DNA from: Typha latifolia
Lineage: Eukaryota > Streptophyta > Magnoliopsida > Poales > Typhaceae
DNA: 64,000 nt
Assembly (NCBI GenBank): GCA_019914945.1
Contig: CM034103.1
Location: 10,974,001 to 11,038,000 of the forward strand
Direction: 5' to 3'
The notes under the pieces were generated by a model. The model saw nothing but the letters and a program-made list of their open reading frames with translations, was not told where the DNA came from and did no database searches. Position 1 is the first letter of the stretch, and every line of letters begins with the position of its first letter. Positions 46,980 to 59,500 of this stretch are shown here, one piece after another. A program made the position numbers and the translations under genes.

Positions 46980-48616
46980 CTACAAAGATCTCTTATGGAG
47001 TCCAACAATGGAGAGCATGAGGAGTAGAAGTTGAGCCAGTCCTCCAACTAAGGACACACCGATGGAGATCATACCCTTGGCACAGAACTTATCATACACA
47101 TCACAGACCTTGTTCCAACGAACGTGCGAATTCCCTCGCTCGCCCAAAACCCCGAAGGTCGCCGCCGCTCCAATGCCGGAGAACAGGACGGCCACCACCA
47201 GCAGGTCGACGAAGGCCATCGACATGATAACATTATTCCGGTTTCGAGCTCTTTTGGCTATGGAGATCAACAGCGACAACGCAGAGCATGCGGACGTAAT
47301 GCAATTGGCAACGATGAAGTAACTGTAATCCATAAGAGAAAAATATTAGAGCTCATGTTGTCTTTAACTGCATCAAATCTTTCAAGAAAAGAATAAGAAA
47401 ATCTATGATGAAAGATATTAGTTGTTGTTGTTGTTGTTGTTGATGATGGTAAGGTAGGGTAATGTTTAAATGATAAGGTGGGTGGAGATTGATATACTCT
47501 TTAAGACCTAAAGACAAAAGTTTGAGTTCGGAGCAACTTAAACGGCTAGAAGTAATTAAATATGTAGATATTATTGCATGTGAGGACGTGTTTATTTGCT
47601 ACATGCATGGTATATATGCTTCAATTCATGTGAGTTGCAAAGTGGCACTATTTTATTGGACCTCCAAAATTTTGGTGTTAGGCAATGAAAATAGACACGT
47701 AGACATTGTTATTTAGGTTATTCTTAAATTTATTTTATAATCAAATACTTATTTATATATATTTTGATCATATCTTATATAAGGTAAATTCTTTGACAAG
47801 TAATATACACTATTCTTTCACTAGTAGAATATTACGATAAAGTTATACGTATTTTCTAAACAAGATTTTTACTACAGTTAATTTATTTATTCATAGTTTA
47901 GTAATAAATAGAAATTATTATATAAATATATTTATAATAATTATTATGTTTTATAACAAAATAGTAAAATATGAGTAAATTATAGATGTACCCCCTAATT
48001 TAACTTCCTACGTCAACTCTGTTTTGAGTGGTATATTTTTTTCGACCAAAGGCTTAATTATATCGATTAATTCCTCAACTAACTTGGTTATTATTGCATT
48101 AAAGGGGTCATCGTTTATGATTGCTTCTCAATTGGTGTTGGTTTAATTGGGACACCATTAAAAAATATTCTAGTGTCTTGATACTCTATTATATGTTGGG
48201 CATTGTCTAGTTTAAACACCATTAAACTAAAAAGGAGTTAAGCACACATTAAGATGGTATTTAGTTGGTGCACAAGCACAAGGGATGCTTATTTTAAAAC
48301 TAATAAATTACCACGTAAAAGTAAAGCCATAGCATAGGAGATAGAAAGAAACAGAATTAATTGCTTACATGAACGGCGACGAGTCAGTCGATTTCGCGGT
48401 CACTGTGACGGCCAACGGCGGCAGCGTGGGCACCAACGAGATGCTGACAGTCTTCGACTGCCTATCGACGGCCAACACGACGGCCGCCACGAGTGTCGTG
48501 GCGACGACTACTATCCGAAGGACTAGGCTGCTCACCCTCGTCGACGTCGCTCCGGCCTCGGCCTTCTTCTGTTCACTCACAACTCCATCAAAGCCAGGCT
48601 CCACCTTAGACTCCAT
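46980..48616 (-). CDS. CASP-like protein (four-helix membrane protein)
   Basis: Two exons, 48369-48616 and 46980-47322, joined by a GTAAGC...TTACAG intron with a split Ile codon; 196 aa. Four hydrophobic helices lie at about 30-50, 84-104, 117-138 and 167-190, with short cytosolic ends. The family-defining Arg in helix 1 (R34 in SLVLRIVVVATT) and Asp in helix 3 (D122 in SMAFVDLLVVAV) are present, as are 'YFIVANCI' and 'CAKGMISIGVSL'. CASP proteins scaffold the Casparian strip; CASP-like members form plasma-membrane domains in other cell types. It looks like a CASPL1-type member rather than a true CASP, but subgroup needs a tree. The start at 48616 gives the usual length; an in-frame ATG at 48721 is discussed in findings. 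GC-rich first exon. Confidence 0.92.
47418..47450. repeat. (GTT)n microsatellite in the CASP-like intron
   Basis: About seven GTT units near 47419-47441 within intron 1 (47323-48368). No other notable content in the intron. Confidence 0.6.
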
Positions 48617-48647
48617 TTCTTGGAAGTGAAGAGAGTTGGAGAGACAG

Positions 48648-48682
48648 AGAAGAAGAAGAAGAAGAAGAAGAAGAAGAAGAGG
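48648..48682. repeat. (GAA)n/(CTT)n microsatellite ahead of the CASP-like start
   Basis: About 11 GAA units on the plus strand, read as CTT/CTC leucine codons on the gene's strand, 32-66 bases upstream of the chosen ATG. It is in frame with the coding sequence. Confidence 0.85.
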
Positions 48683-48739
48683 ATGGATAGGTATTGGCTT
48701 GTCCATGCATAAGGCATGCATGTGTCACTTATACTAGGT

Positions 48740-50350
48740 CGTTCAGCTCTGGTTACCATATTGGTAGGGTTACCGAACGTTCCAACAGAATTTAAATTCT
48801 TTATTTTATTTTATAAATGAAGAGCTTGTAAGACATAGGTTAGACTAAAGTGGTTAAATATATAAATTAGATAACCGGAACAACTCTCTCAAGAAATATG
48901 TCACAAAGAGTCCAAATTATATACATATAAAGCTCGAATGAAAAATAAACTAATTATCAATCCCAATGTATATAGAGAAATTGAACCTTGAATCTCCGTC
49001 ATGAGTTGGTAAGACCAAACCACTGCCGCTACAATTGAGATATGAATAAATTTCTTTATCATTATTATAGTTAACATAGCAAAAAATAAAAAATATTATT
49101 AGCGCACAGAAGTTGATTTCGCTCTAAAAGTATAATTCATGCAATAAAATTGCAGGCTATATTTTAGCTATTTTCCTTAATTGTTGTGAAATTTTGATTC
49201 TTAATTATATTTCAGAATATTTTTTTACCGGCAAAATTTGAGTGATTAAGACCAAGGTTTAAATCATGAAACCCACATTCTGAATTTGAGACTATATATA
49301 TATGAAACACTTGCTCAAACTTAACTTATTTGCAAAATTATAAAGGTGGATCAAGAAACCTATTTCTTAAAATAAAATCATTTATAATGCCAAAGACTAA
49401 GATGGGTAAGTAACACTTAAAGAGACATCCTATGATTAAGAAGAAAGAAACTTGTTTAACTTCACCTGGGGTGGCGAGTGGAGGCAAGTAGAATGGTAGG
49501 ACTTGAAGTATATTAATTGGGTCATGGATAGGTGGGTGTTGGAGAGTTAAAGATTGTGAGGCATTTAATGCATGTAAGCTGTTTTTATAGGTGTTAAATA
49601 TATGTCAATTGACCACCAAGAGTTGGTGACTTAGTTGGATAGTTATTATGGTCTGTGGGAGTGTCCCCTTACAGCCCACAACACCACCAACACTATATCA
49701 CAAACCCTATTCCTTTTTATTTTCTATCTTTGTTTTCTAATTTTATTTTTTGTTTTGTTGAGAAACCCCTAGGGTTCTTATCTTGTTATGCAAAATAAAT
49801 CTTGTATGGAATGAACTAATCCGATGATCCTTGGTTGGATTGATTGTACTTGCTCTCATCAAATCAATTTTATCTATGAATTTTTTCTAAAAAAATTATG
49901 GTGTCAAGTTAAATATATATATATATATATATAAGGCCAAAACATTACACTATGTTGGAAACTCTAATTCCGTAAAATTTAACTGTTTTGCTACTTTCTT
50001 TAAATTTGTTGTTTGGAATCATTATGTTAATTAGTTTTTAATGAATTTAAATAGATTCTAGTATATATAATGATATCCGATGATTTGAGGATGGATTTAG
50101 ATATTATAAGTGAATTTTTCTAAATATTAGAACTAACTCTTTTTTTGTTCTCACTGATGCCCAAAAATAGAATAGAGAAAATGAATGTAATAAAATGAAA
50201 TGAACTTGTACCTAATTTCAAACTATAAGATTAGATGAATTTTATTTCAACTCAATTATTTTCTCAACAGTGATATTCTTTTTGAAATGAAATCAATTAA
50301 ATATACCTAAATGAAATCAATTGTATTCTATTTAGAATTAATTCCAACTA
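48740..50350. other. Intergenic: CASP-like promoter side, no gene
   Basis: AT-rich sequence upstream of the minus-strand CASP-like gene, with a (TA)n tract at about 49912-49932. No protein or RNA gene recognised. Confidence 0.45.
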
Positions 50351-50358
50351 TACCCTTG

Positions 50359-50760
50359 CCTCGTTTACTTTAAGGTCAATTCTACGATATGTATTCATCT
50401 TTATTATTCTTAAAATGAGGGCTTTCTTTTAGGAATAATAATTCTTATGTTTATTTGTATTCTAGAATAAGAGTGTACTAATTATTTCTAATGTGACATA
50501 AAGTGAATAAAAAGATGAAAAAAAAATATTTTTTATTTTTGATAAAATTACCACAAATGCTCTTTAATTTGATATAAAACAAGTTGATGGGATAAATATC
50601 AAAGGTAAATTAATAATTGAGTTAGTATGTGATATAAGATGTAATTTTAATCAATAGTATTTATATTATAGAATGAGGTTATTATGATATTTAATTATTA
50701 TTTCAAAATAAGAAAGTATATTTCGAAGTAAAAGAAAATATCACTAAAGTGAACGGGAGC
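50359..50760. mobile_element. MITE-like repeat, copy B, with terminal inverted repeats
   Basis: The left end CCTCGTTTACTTTAAGG and the right end ACTAAAGTGAACGGGAGC (reverse complement GCTCCCGTTCACTTTAGT) form imperfect inverted repeats of about 16 bp around a 402-bp AT-rich, non-coding body. A related copy lies at 4295-4650. Superfamily not assigned. Confidence 0.6.
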
Positions 50761-50764
50761 TTAA

Positions 50765-50965
50765 AGATCAAAGAGGTGAGGGCTCAACTCTAGCTTGATC
50801 CGGCCAAACCAATTCATCTGAAGATCCAACCCGAATTTGGCTCGAACTCAACGAGTGCCCGACCCGAAGGACCTTTGGCTCAGGCACAGCCGGCAGGTCT
50901 AAGCCCGTTGTCAACTTGAAAAGGATTGACCAAATCTAATCCGACCTTAACCCGCCACTAGAAAT
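50765..50965. repeat. GC-rich CCCGA-rich repeat fragment
   Basis: A 200-base GC-rich island with ACCCGAATTTGGCTCG, GCCCGACCCGAAGG and AACCCGCCAC, adjoining the MITE-like copy. It resembles the ends of the elements at 3668-4205 and 30802-31447, but no partner end was found. Confidence 0.4.
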
Positions 50966-51284
50966 TAGTAGCAGAAAAAAAAAAAAAATCTCCATGGCAA
51001 AGCTTAAGACACGTTATATTGCCCGTAACACTTTATAGAGCTATATTATGAATGCAATCTCATAATTCATACTTCTCCATGAGACTAATGTGATTGCAAT
51101 CCGGTATTTCTTGTTCCAATTTCATGAAAACAATAATCGTATAGAATTTTGTGATCTCTAAGAGAAACAAAGTTTAATTACAAGATATAAATGCATGTTA
51201 CTATCAAGAAAGAGAAAAGAAAGAAAGAAAGAAAAGGAAATCAAATAAATTAACAAATGTCTACAAGAGACAAAATGCAGCAAA

Positions 51285-51286
51285 GA

Positions 51287-51337
<51 letters not shown>
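51285..51337. repeat. Compound (AT)n(AG)n microsatellite
   Basis: About 12 AT units run directly into about 14 AG units. The mirror-image compound repeat lies at 52474-52528. Confidence 0.85.
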
Positions 51338-51341
<4 letters not shown>

Positions 51342-52471
51342 TGCTAAAATGAACTAAGTTAGAAGCATTCAAGGGATTGGAATATCATCTCTTTTTGTTC
51401 TATTATGTTTTGACCTCAATCTAAATAATGTGCTTTCAAGTTATATAGTGCAGGACCTTGTCATGGACTCAGAATTGAATTAAATGGTTTTAGCCCTTCT
51501 TTTATCTTAGTGTTTTTATATTAATTAGTGCTCATAATTTAAGCTGGCAAGACTATCATAGGACTACATTGTCTAAATTCAAATTGATCGATATAACAAG
51601 ATTGACTTGCATTAAATCTCAATCCAACTCCAAATGCATTTATTAAAACTCATGCTTTGCCAACTTAATATCTAGAAGTCATTAACTATTTGGACAGTTG
51701 TTAACCTCCTTATTGACTTTTCACATTGATAACCTCTACATCTTTGCTATTATAACATTGTCTCCATCTCTCTAACTATTACCAAATAACATGTCATTGT
51801 TAGCTTGATAACAGACTTTATCTGAAGTCTGAAGTCTGAAGTCTGAAGTACCTACCAAGTTGATTCAACTTGATTGGAACCAAACAACAGTGAAATGAGA
51901 GGGTTCAAATTAGAAAAAAAGTTGCTCCTTTGGCATTTTTTTTTTTTCAATTTTCTTTTTTCCTACAACATGGCCTTAAATTTATGAGCTGCAATTGAAA
52001 GAGATTGAGGAAGACAGGAAAAGGTGACAATAGAACAAAGGTAATCTTCAGAATTTGGACGCCTCAAATTTTCTTCTATAGTAAGCAATTTGATACTGTT
52101 TTGAGTTGAATCTGATGCCTTTAATCGTCTCAGAAAAGGGATTGCAGAATTTGAGTTGATGCAATTCGAGCTATTAGATCTGCACAATTTTTTTTTTCTT
52201 CTTTGAAAAATAGTAGGTGGACACTCATTGCAATCATTTTATTTTTTTTATTTCTTATTTTTATCTTCTTCTTTTTCTCGTCCTCAAAGCTTGATTGGTT
52301 GAGTATTAATAATAGCGAGATGGGCTGCATTTATTTTGTTTATGCTATATGCACATAATGTTATAATAAAGTACACATAATTTATATAAAGAGATCCGCG
52401 GCTCCTCGTTTTTATTCTTTAATCAAAGAGTAAGCTTAACAAACTTTGGTTAATTAAATTTAAATATGAAT

Positions 52472-52473
<2 letters not shown>
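51338..52473. other. Intergenic, no gene seen
   Basis: Unremarkable AT-rich sequence with a short triplicated CTGAAGT word at 51821-51850. The frames at 51963-52330 (minus) have no recognisable features. Confidence 0.4.

Positions 52474-52528
<55 letters not shown>
52474..52528. repeat. Compound (CT)n(TA)n microsatellite
   Basis: About 17 CT units followed by about 11 TA units; the reverse complement has the same structure as the microsatellite at 51285-51337. Confidence 0.85.
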
Positions 52529-53572
52529 AGGTTTTAAACAACTTAATTCATTTCTTAGAAGCAATTATAATAGGCTATGCCCTGACAGAATATTACTGGA
52601 ATAAAACACATGCTATTAGGATGAATGATATATTGTCAGCATCATCATAATTTTATAATATTTATTTGGAAAATTTCTCAAAAACATTCAATATTTTTCT
52701 TTTATATATTCATCATTCTAAACCTATATTTTACTTTTAGTACCTTAAAAATATATTGAGATAATTTCATCTAACAACAGCTAACCAAAAAAGAAAAAGA
52801 AAAAAAAAGAAAAAGAAAAAAGAAATTCTATTACTTTTAAAAATACAAAATTTATATACTTAATAAAGTCTGGAACCATTGACTGTTCTCTGGGTCCACT
52901 GGATGAAGGTCAAACTGATAATGAACAGTAGCCTTGGACAGGGACACACATTCAACCGACGGTCTACACAGCTAAATCTACTGATGAAATGGAATTCTAG
53001 TCCACATATTTGACATGGTTAGCAACTCTACTTTCTTGATGGTCCTTGCTTCATTTAACATCAAGAAATCAAGCATCTGAATAATGCTCTTTACACCTGT
53101 AGCATTCAAAGAAGATGGTTATGTAAACAGGAAGAGAGCAATGAGGACATCCAAAGCAAGTTCCATGTACAATTTGTAGACCTAAAACTATAACTTCTTT
53201 AATTTTGGGGGCTTACGAAAAGTGAAAAATATTCATTTAGTGCAACAAGCTGCACAACACTCTACACGTAAAAGCATACCTAACACTACTAGCAGGCATT
53301 TTCATCTTCGGATTATCTTTCCTTTTTCACATGCAAACAAAGAAATCAATATGGAGGAACTTTCGTATCAGGTCATTGAGCGCCAAACCTATGTAATGTC
53401 TCGAGAATTCGTAGCAACTATGGTCCTAAGTAGTTTTTATTCTGCAGAGCTAAATCATCTGATAGGACTTAGACGATATCCTCTGTTTACGAACTCCGAA
53501 CTGCAGCTGCTGCATCTTCCATCAGTTCAGGAAGACAGATGACAGCAAAGGACAGTTGTAGTTCCATCCGGT
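52529..53572. other. 3' flank of the kinase gene, no other gene
   Basis: The part near 53572 should hold the kinase 3' UTR. The 106-codon plus-strand frame at 53222-53542 has no recognisable domain and lies opposite that UTR, so I regard it as chance. Confidence 0.4.
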
Positions 53573-56500
53573 CTATTTGTTCATGCCATCAAAAAGGTCT
53601 GCTGCATTTGTACGCTTTCTTTCTCTCTGGTTCTCACCCCATACTTTAGCTTCTGCAGTTGCATATTCTCCGTTCCAATCTCGATCACTTGTTCTAGCTT
53701 CTCTCACTTTTCCTGCACGGACTGGGCTATCACTTTGTGACTCTTGCATCAGCATCTCATCCAAGTCTGACTTCCTCCCAGAACCACCATCACCATCAAC
53801 TTTCATACTGTCATCAAGATTAGAACCTCTGATGATCCCCTCTTCCTAACACCAGTAGAATGATGGCGAGGAGATTGGACAGTTTGCTCATTCTCTGAAC
53901 CAATACCCATGTTCTTCCGATCTTCCCTAGCCCTTGGAGTAGAAGGGCCAACTCTATTGCTTTGATAAATAGCTGTAGGATCATATGTTTGTGAAGCTAG
54001 ATAAGAAAGTGCAGTGACAACATCACCAATAAGTGGTCGAGTTGTTGCTTGCTCTTGCAGACACATTGCTGCAACTGCTAGAGCTTGGTATAAGCCCCTC
54101 ATTGGATAGCGCCCTTGTAGTAATGGATCTGCCATTTTCGGGAACTTTCGCCGATCTTTGAATAATGGACGAGCCTGCTTAACAGAAAACAGAAATTGCC
54201 CAAAGTAATTGATCAACTCAACAAATGGAACAAAAATGCCACAAGTATTGTTGTATTTGGACCTAAAAATTCTATAAATAAAAAAAGAAGAGATATTAAA
54301 ACATCATTATGTTAGGGATTATTGATCACACAGATATATGATGTAAACTGGGTCAGATCGGATTGCATTATAAGGACATTGGATTCGATAAATCGAGTCT
54401 ATTTATCTTTTAATTAATTTATCTTTATCTCTTATGTAAGTCTTTAAGGCAAGTCTTGCTAAGTCATGTAAACTACTAAAGTAAGTTCAATTAAGTCATG
54501 TAAGCTATTAAGTCACTAAGATAAGTTTATTAAGTCATGTAAGTTTCTAAGATATATTCTAGTTCGAGTTATATAAGTCTTTAGAGCTAAGTCCGAATAG
54601 GATTTATTGTACTTGATCTCTATATATAGAGGAGCTAAGCTATTTTGTTTAAGCACCCAAGCATTGAAAAATTATTTTAATCTTGAGTTTATCTTAGGAG
54701 TAAAAGTAAGATAATCTAGGAGTAGAAGTTAATCACAGCCATTATTTTGCTAAGAGTAGATCTAAATTAAAAACTCTAATTCTATCTCCAACCATAGTCA
54801 CCATCACCTCCACAAGCCACTCTATCTTATGGCTGTCCACCACCACCCTTGGCCATCTGCTAACCTTCGACAACCGCCACAACATCGAATATTTATCATT
54901 CTGCCTTGTTCTAACCATACTCCACTTATATCTTTTCATCTCGACCTCCGATTTAGGTGAAACCAAAGCTATTAGTGTTACGAACCAGATATGGAACGAT
55001 CCGTTCATAGAATGATCCTGAGATTTTGATGGGTCGTAACTTCGAAAGTCTCGGATCTAATGGCTTTGGGATGAAGTCAATTAAATATTCGAATAAAAAA
55101 TTATGATTAAATAGTATAGCAAAGTCAGAACGGGGTAGAATGATAAATATCTGACGTTGCGGCGATCATCGAAGGGTGGCAGACAGCCAATGGTGGTGGT
55201 GGACGATCGTAAAGTAAGGTGGCTGCTGATGGAGAAAGGTAGCTAGAGTTTCAAAGATCGAAATGATTGTATAATTATGATATGCTCTTAGAAAGATAAA
55301 TACAATATAACGGCTACAGTAAAAGATAAAGACAAAAATAATAATTAGGCTAAACTCAGATTCATTCCATGATAATTATCAACACATATTTGCTCATATT
55401 TATAAGAGTAAATATCCTAGTGAACTGGATTCACATATAGATTATTTGATTTATTTGAAATTTAAAATAATAAGATAAAACTAATTAACTAACTCAAGTT
55501 AACTCAAGTCAACCGACTCAACTAACCTAACCCACGTGGTCGAATCTTAATAATTAGAACCATAACTCATGAGGTTATCACCACTTAAATTTTCATAATT
55601 TTCTTTTCTTCGGATCAGTCTAGATTTGGTTCGTAATGATATAATTCATTAGTGTTGGGTTAAATTTACGATTACAAATGCTTTCACAATTTCAAGAAAA
55701 AAAACAAGTAAAATGATTGATAGTTCCAAAGCTACGGAGTGTACTCTAGTAGATTAGTTTGCAGAGTTTCAATGTTGTCAAAAGGAAAAGGAAGGTACTG
55801 CTGGTCTAGTAGAGATATTTTGAGACTCCATAGTATTGAGCCTTAAAAGCCAATCTTAGATGCTGAACATAGTGAAGAGGTACAGCTTCAGAGGGATAAT
55901 AGACAAAAAATATAATAATCAATAGAGAAACTTGAGGGACTTCAACAGAAACAAAACTTACCCATGCCACTAGATTATGCTCCCCAGCAGATCTGGCATT
56001 GTCAATTGCTTTTCGTCCAGTAATTAATTCAAGGAACACAACACCAAAACTGTAAACATCAGATTTCAGTGTCAGCTGCCCTGTCATAGCATATTCAGGA
56101 GCACAGTATCCATATGTCCCCATAACACGTGTTGAGACATGAGTCTTGTCACCAACAGGACCAAGTTTGGCGAGCCCAAAATCAGACAGCTTTGGAAAAA
56201 ATCCTTCATCAAGTAGGATGTTCGATGATTTGAAATCTCTGTAAATAACTGGAGGGCTTGCCTTATCATGCAAGTACTCCAAGCCTTTAGCTGCACCAGC
56301 TGCAATCTTCATTCGTGTATTCCAATCTAGAGGTTCCTTTTCAGGAGAAATGTCTGAAGAGAGAATATATCAGTCATCTGGTTAAATTGACAATGAACAA
56401 AATCTCTTTGTTTCTATTCCCATTATAAAAATGTGATCCAGTACTTATTTATGAGGATTCTATTCCCATTATAAAAATGTAATCCAGTACTTATTGCTGA

Positions 56501-59500
56501 AGAGCCCACAAGTTTATCATGCAACGACAAATCATAGAACCTAGTGGAATAATTCAAAATCATACTTTCAGACAATCGGTTCATTGTAAAGGCTTTCCAA
56601 ATAACATGTGTTTTTGGAATTAAGGGAAGCAAAAATTCAATAAGCAAGTAGAAGCTTCCTGGCAAAGCTTCAAACAAAGAGGTTGGGGTCTCAAATTCAT
56701 TTCATGGTAACAACTACCAGCTATTTGTTCATTTTCAAGTATCCCCGGCAATTTTCTTAGCTGCTTTTATATAAGTCAAACTGAAGTGTTATAGCCTACA
56801 AAGATGAGCATAAGAACCACTTAAAACATCTGGTTAGCATTTTGAATTTGGTGAATGGATTAGATTTGCATACTAATGCAATAATTTACAAACCAAGTGC
56901 TGAAGTATAAATATCTACACATGAGTTGAAAACCTGAAAGTTTTTTCAAATAAAACCGAGAAATAACAGTTAGAAGTAATTAGAATAGCAACAATGTTGA
57001 AATAAAAAACTAAATATCTGGCAATATTCAGCAAATTTATACAGTTGCCAGAGAGAGTGATCAAGTGCAACTGTCTTGGTCTAACTTAGAAAAGATCTAT
57101 TCAAAAGTCAAAACTAAACATGTTGGATGCATATAAACATACCATCAAGCCATTACCTCAGAACAAGATCTTGTATTAAAGTTACTAGTAATGCAGATGC
57201 AAGGATAGCTGACCAATAAAAACTAGAATGTTGGATTTCTAATCAAGCTGCTGATAGGCAGCATGACCCAAGCCATTTGGTCGGATGTAATCATGCAATC
57301 TGGATAATCCTCAAAAGTCAAAACCTAGTTGGAAATAAAAGAAATCTTAAACCTTTATCACAATATACTAGCACTAAGGATAAGGCCTTCCTTTGAAGTA
57401 CATGATGGACACTATATACTACTTAAAACTGGCACAAATACAGCCGTCTTTCAGGAGCACTTGAGGTGCCATGGATCATATGAATCAGCCCACTCAAAAA
57501 AATTCTGGAAGTCTGATGTATGTAAAATAAAATTTTAACTAGAAGAAGTGCTAAAACTTCAGAATTGTTATTGAGTGCTTACAAATAATTTATTTATCCT
57601 TGTCACACTGATAAGTAGCTAAATTCTGTGAAAACCAAAATTCCCAACATATTCTTACAAGTTACAATCTTATAAAGATGACAGATGATGAGAAAATGGG
57701 GTTGACTCATCCTCACTATCTCTGTTTCATTTTAGTCAGTTAACAACCAAAACCTATAAGCTGCTGCATCTGAAGCATAGAAACAAGGATATAGATGGTA
57801 CTGAGAGACAGAAGAGGGTTCAGAGATATGATGTTTATTATATGTGAACTTTAGTTACTCAACTTCCAACTGGATTTTAAAGGGATAGTTACAAGGAACC
57901 TAACAGAGCCAACTTATGACCCTCATCCATAACTCTGCAGGGGGGGCGGGGTTCTTGCAGACACTGACACATTTGCTGATATATGTAACTAAAGTAACTA
58001 AATTATACTTTTTCTGGACAAAATGACCTCATAACAAGCCAAAGGTCAAGCCTGTGTCATTAAAGAACCAACCTGGCCTTAAAGTCTGCCAAATTATACA
58101 AGAATTTAGATCCAGCATATATCACTCCAATGTGGTCATTGTGGGAACACTAGGTTCACATTCTCTTAACCCAGCAATCACATTATTCGAAAGTAAAAGG
58201 ATCTATAGATGCACGACAGCACGGGCTAGACAATTTTGTAGAACCACAAAATTAGCGATCCGCATATAATGTTGAATATCCTTATGTCCTTAGCCTTTAT
58301 TATTGACTAAATGATAACAATTCTAATGGATTTATGTTGAATATTTCATGACATGTCAGTTCCTTTTTTTATTATGCACCATACTTGAATTGTTTTATGA
58401 CTCAACAAAAAGTTGTCTTTAAGTGTCTGAAACACCAAACTGATCAACTTTTCCAAGGAAATTCAGTGAATGATGGAAAAATAACTGTGTACTATGCAAC
58501 AACCAAAATGTCCTACTAAGGGCTTGGAACACCAAAATTCACTTCTTCCTAGCCTTCTGGAAACTGCTAAACCTAGAAAATGTTTGCAAAGGTCCACATA
58601 CTTAAGATAAACTACTAACCAGATACTTACAACAATAACAGCACCTCTTTCCAAATCTTCCTTGTTTTTTTATAAAAAGTTTACCATTTCAACCAAACAT
58701 TTCATGTTCTTATGTGTTCCATCTGCAAATTGTCTATTCCAGCAAAACGCTGATAGGCTACGGAACGATTCCTTTAAGATCTGGATTTATTGCAGGAAAC
58801 AGTCCGCGCAACCGAGGAAAAATATTCACCAAATATTCTCCCGTAGTCAGAAAATTACGAAACCAACTAGAATCGATCCGTAACTCCCTGATCTACGTTT
58901 TTCGTATTTACGCCCTTCACAGATTCGAACTGCAACTAGGACAAAAACACGATATATTACGGATGATGGTGGTGGTGACAGGTGGAGTGAAAGTTAGGAT
59001 AATGGATGATAATAGAGATGATGGTGGATGGGTAATGTTGTTTAAGGAATAAAGACAAAGGAGAATAAATGGTCGAGATCCCAAAAAAGAGGGAGGACTC
59101 GACAGACGAGAGAGATCAGAAGTTAGAAGAGACTTTACTAACGGTAGAAGTAGTAGGTTGGTGAAGAGGGAGGAGGGAGATTAAATTAGAGAGATGATAG
59201 AGAGGTAAGAAATCAATATTCCAATAGCATAATGATTTTGGCTGTTATTCACATATTTATAGAGGCTAGCCAACAAGCCCTAATAACAATAACTAACCTT
59301 AATCCTAGTGGAATCCTGCCGATCGTGTTCGAACGCACAAAAGGCGTTCTCTGTATGTGCGAACGCGATGCAGGCGTTCGAACGTGCCTGACCGCGTTCG
59401 AATGCGCATTTCGCGTTCTCTATATTTGTGAACCTGATGCAGGCGTTCGAACACACCCCCAACAGCATTTGAATGCGACCTATAGAAAATTTATTTTAAT

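Noticed and set aside
53222..53542. 106-codon plus-strand frame beside the kinase gene
   Set aside because: No family resemblance; lies opposite the expected kinase 3' UTR and downstream flank.
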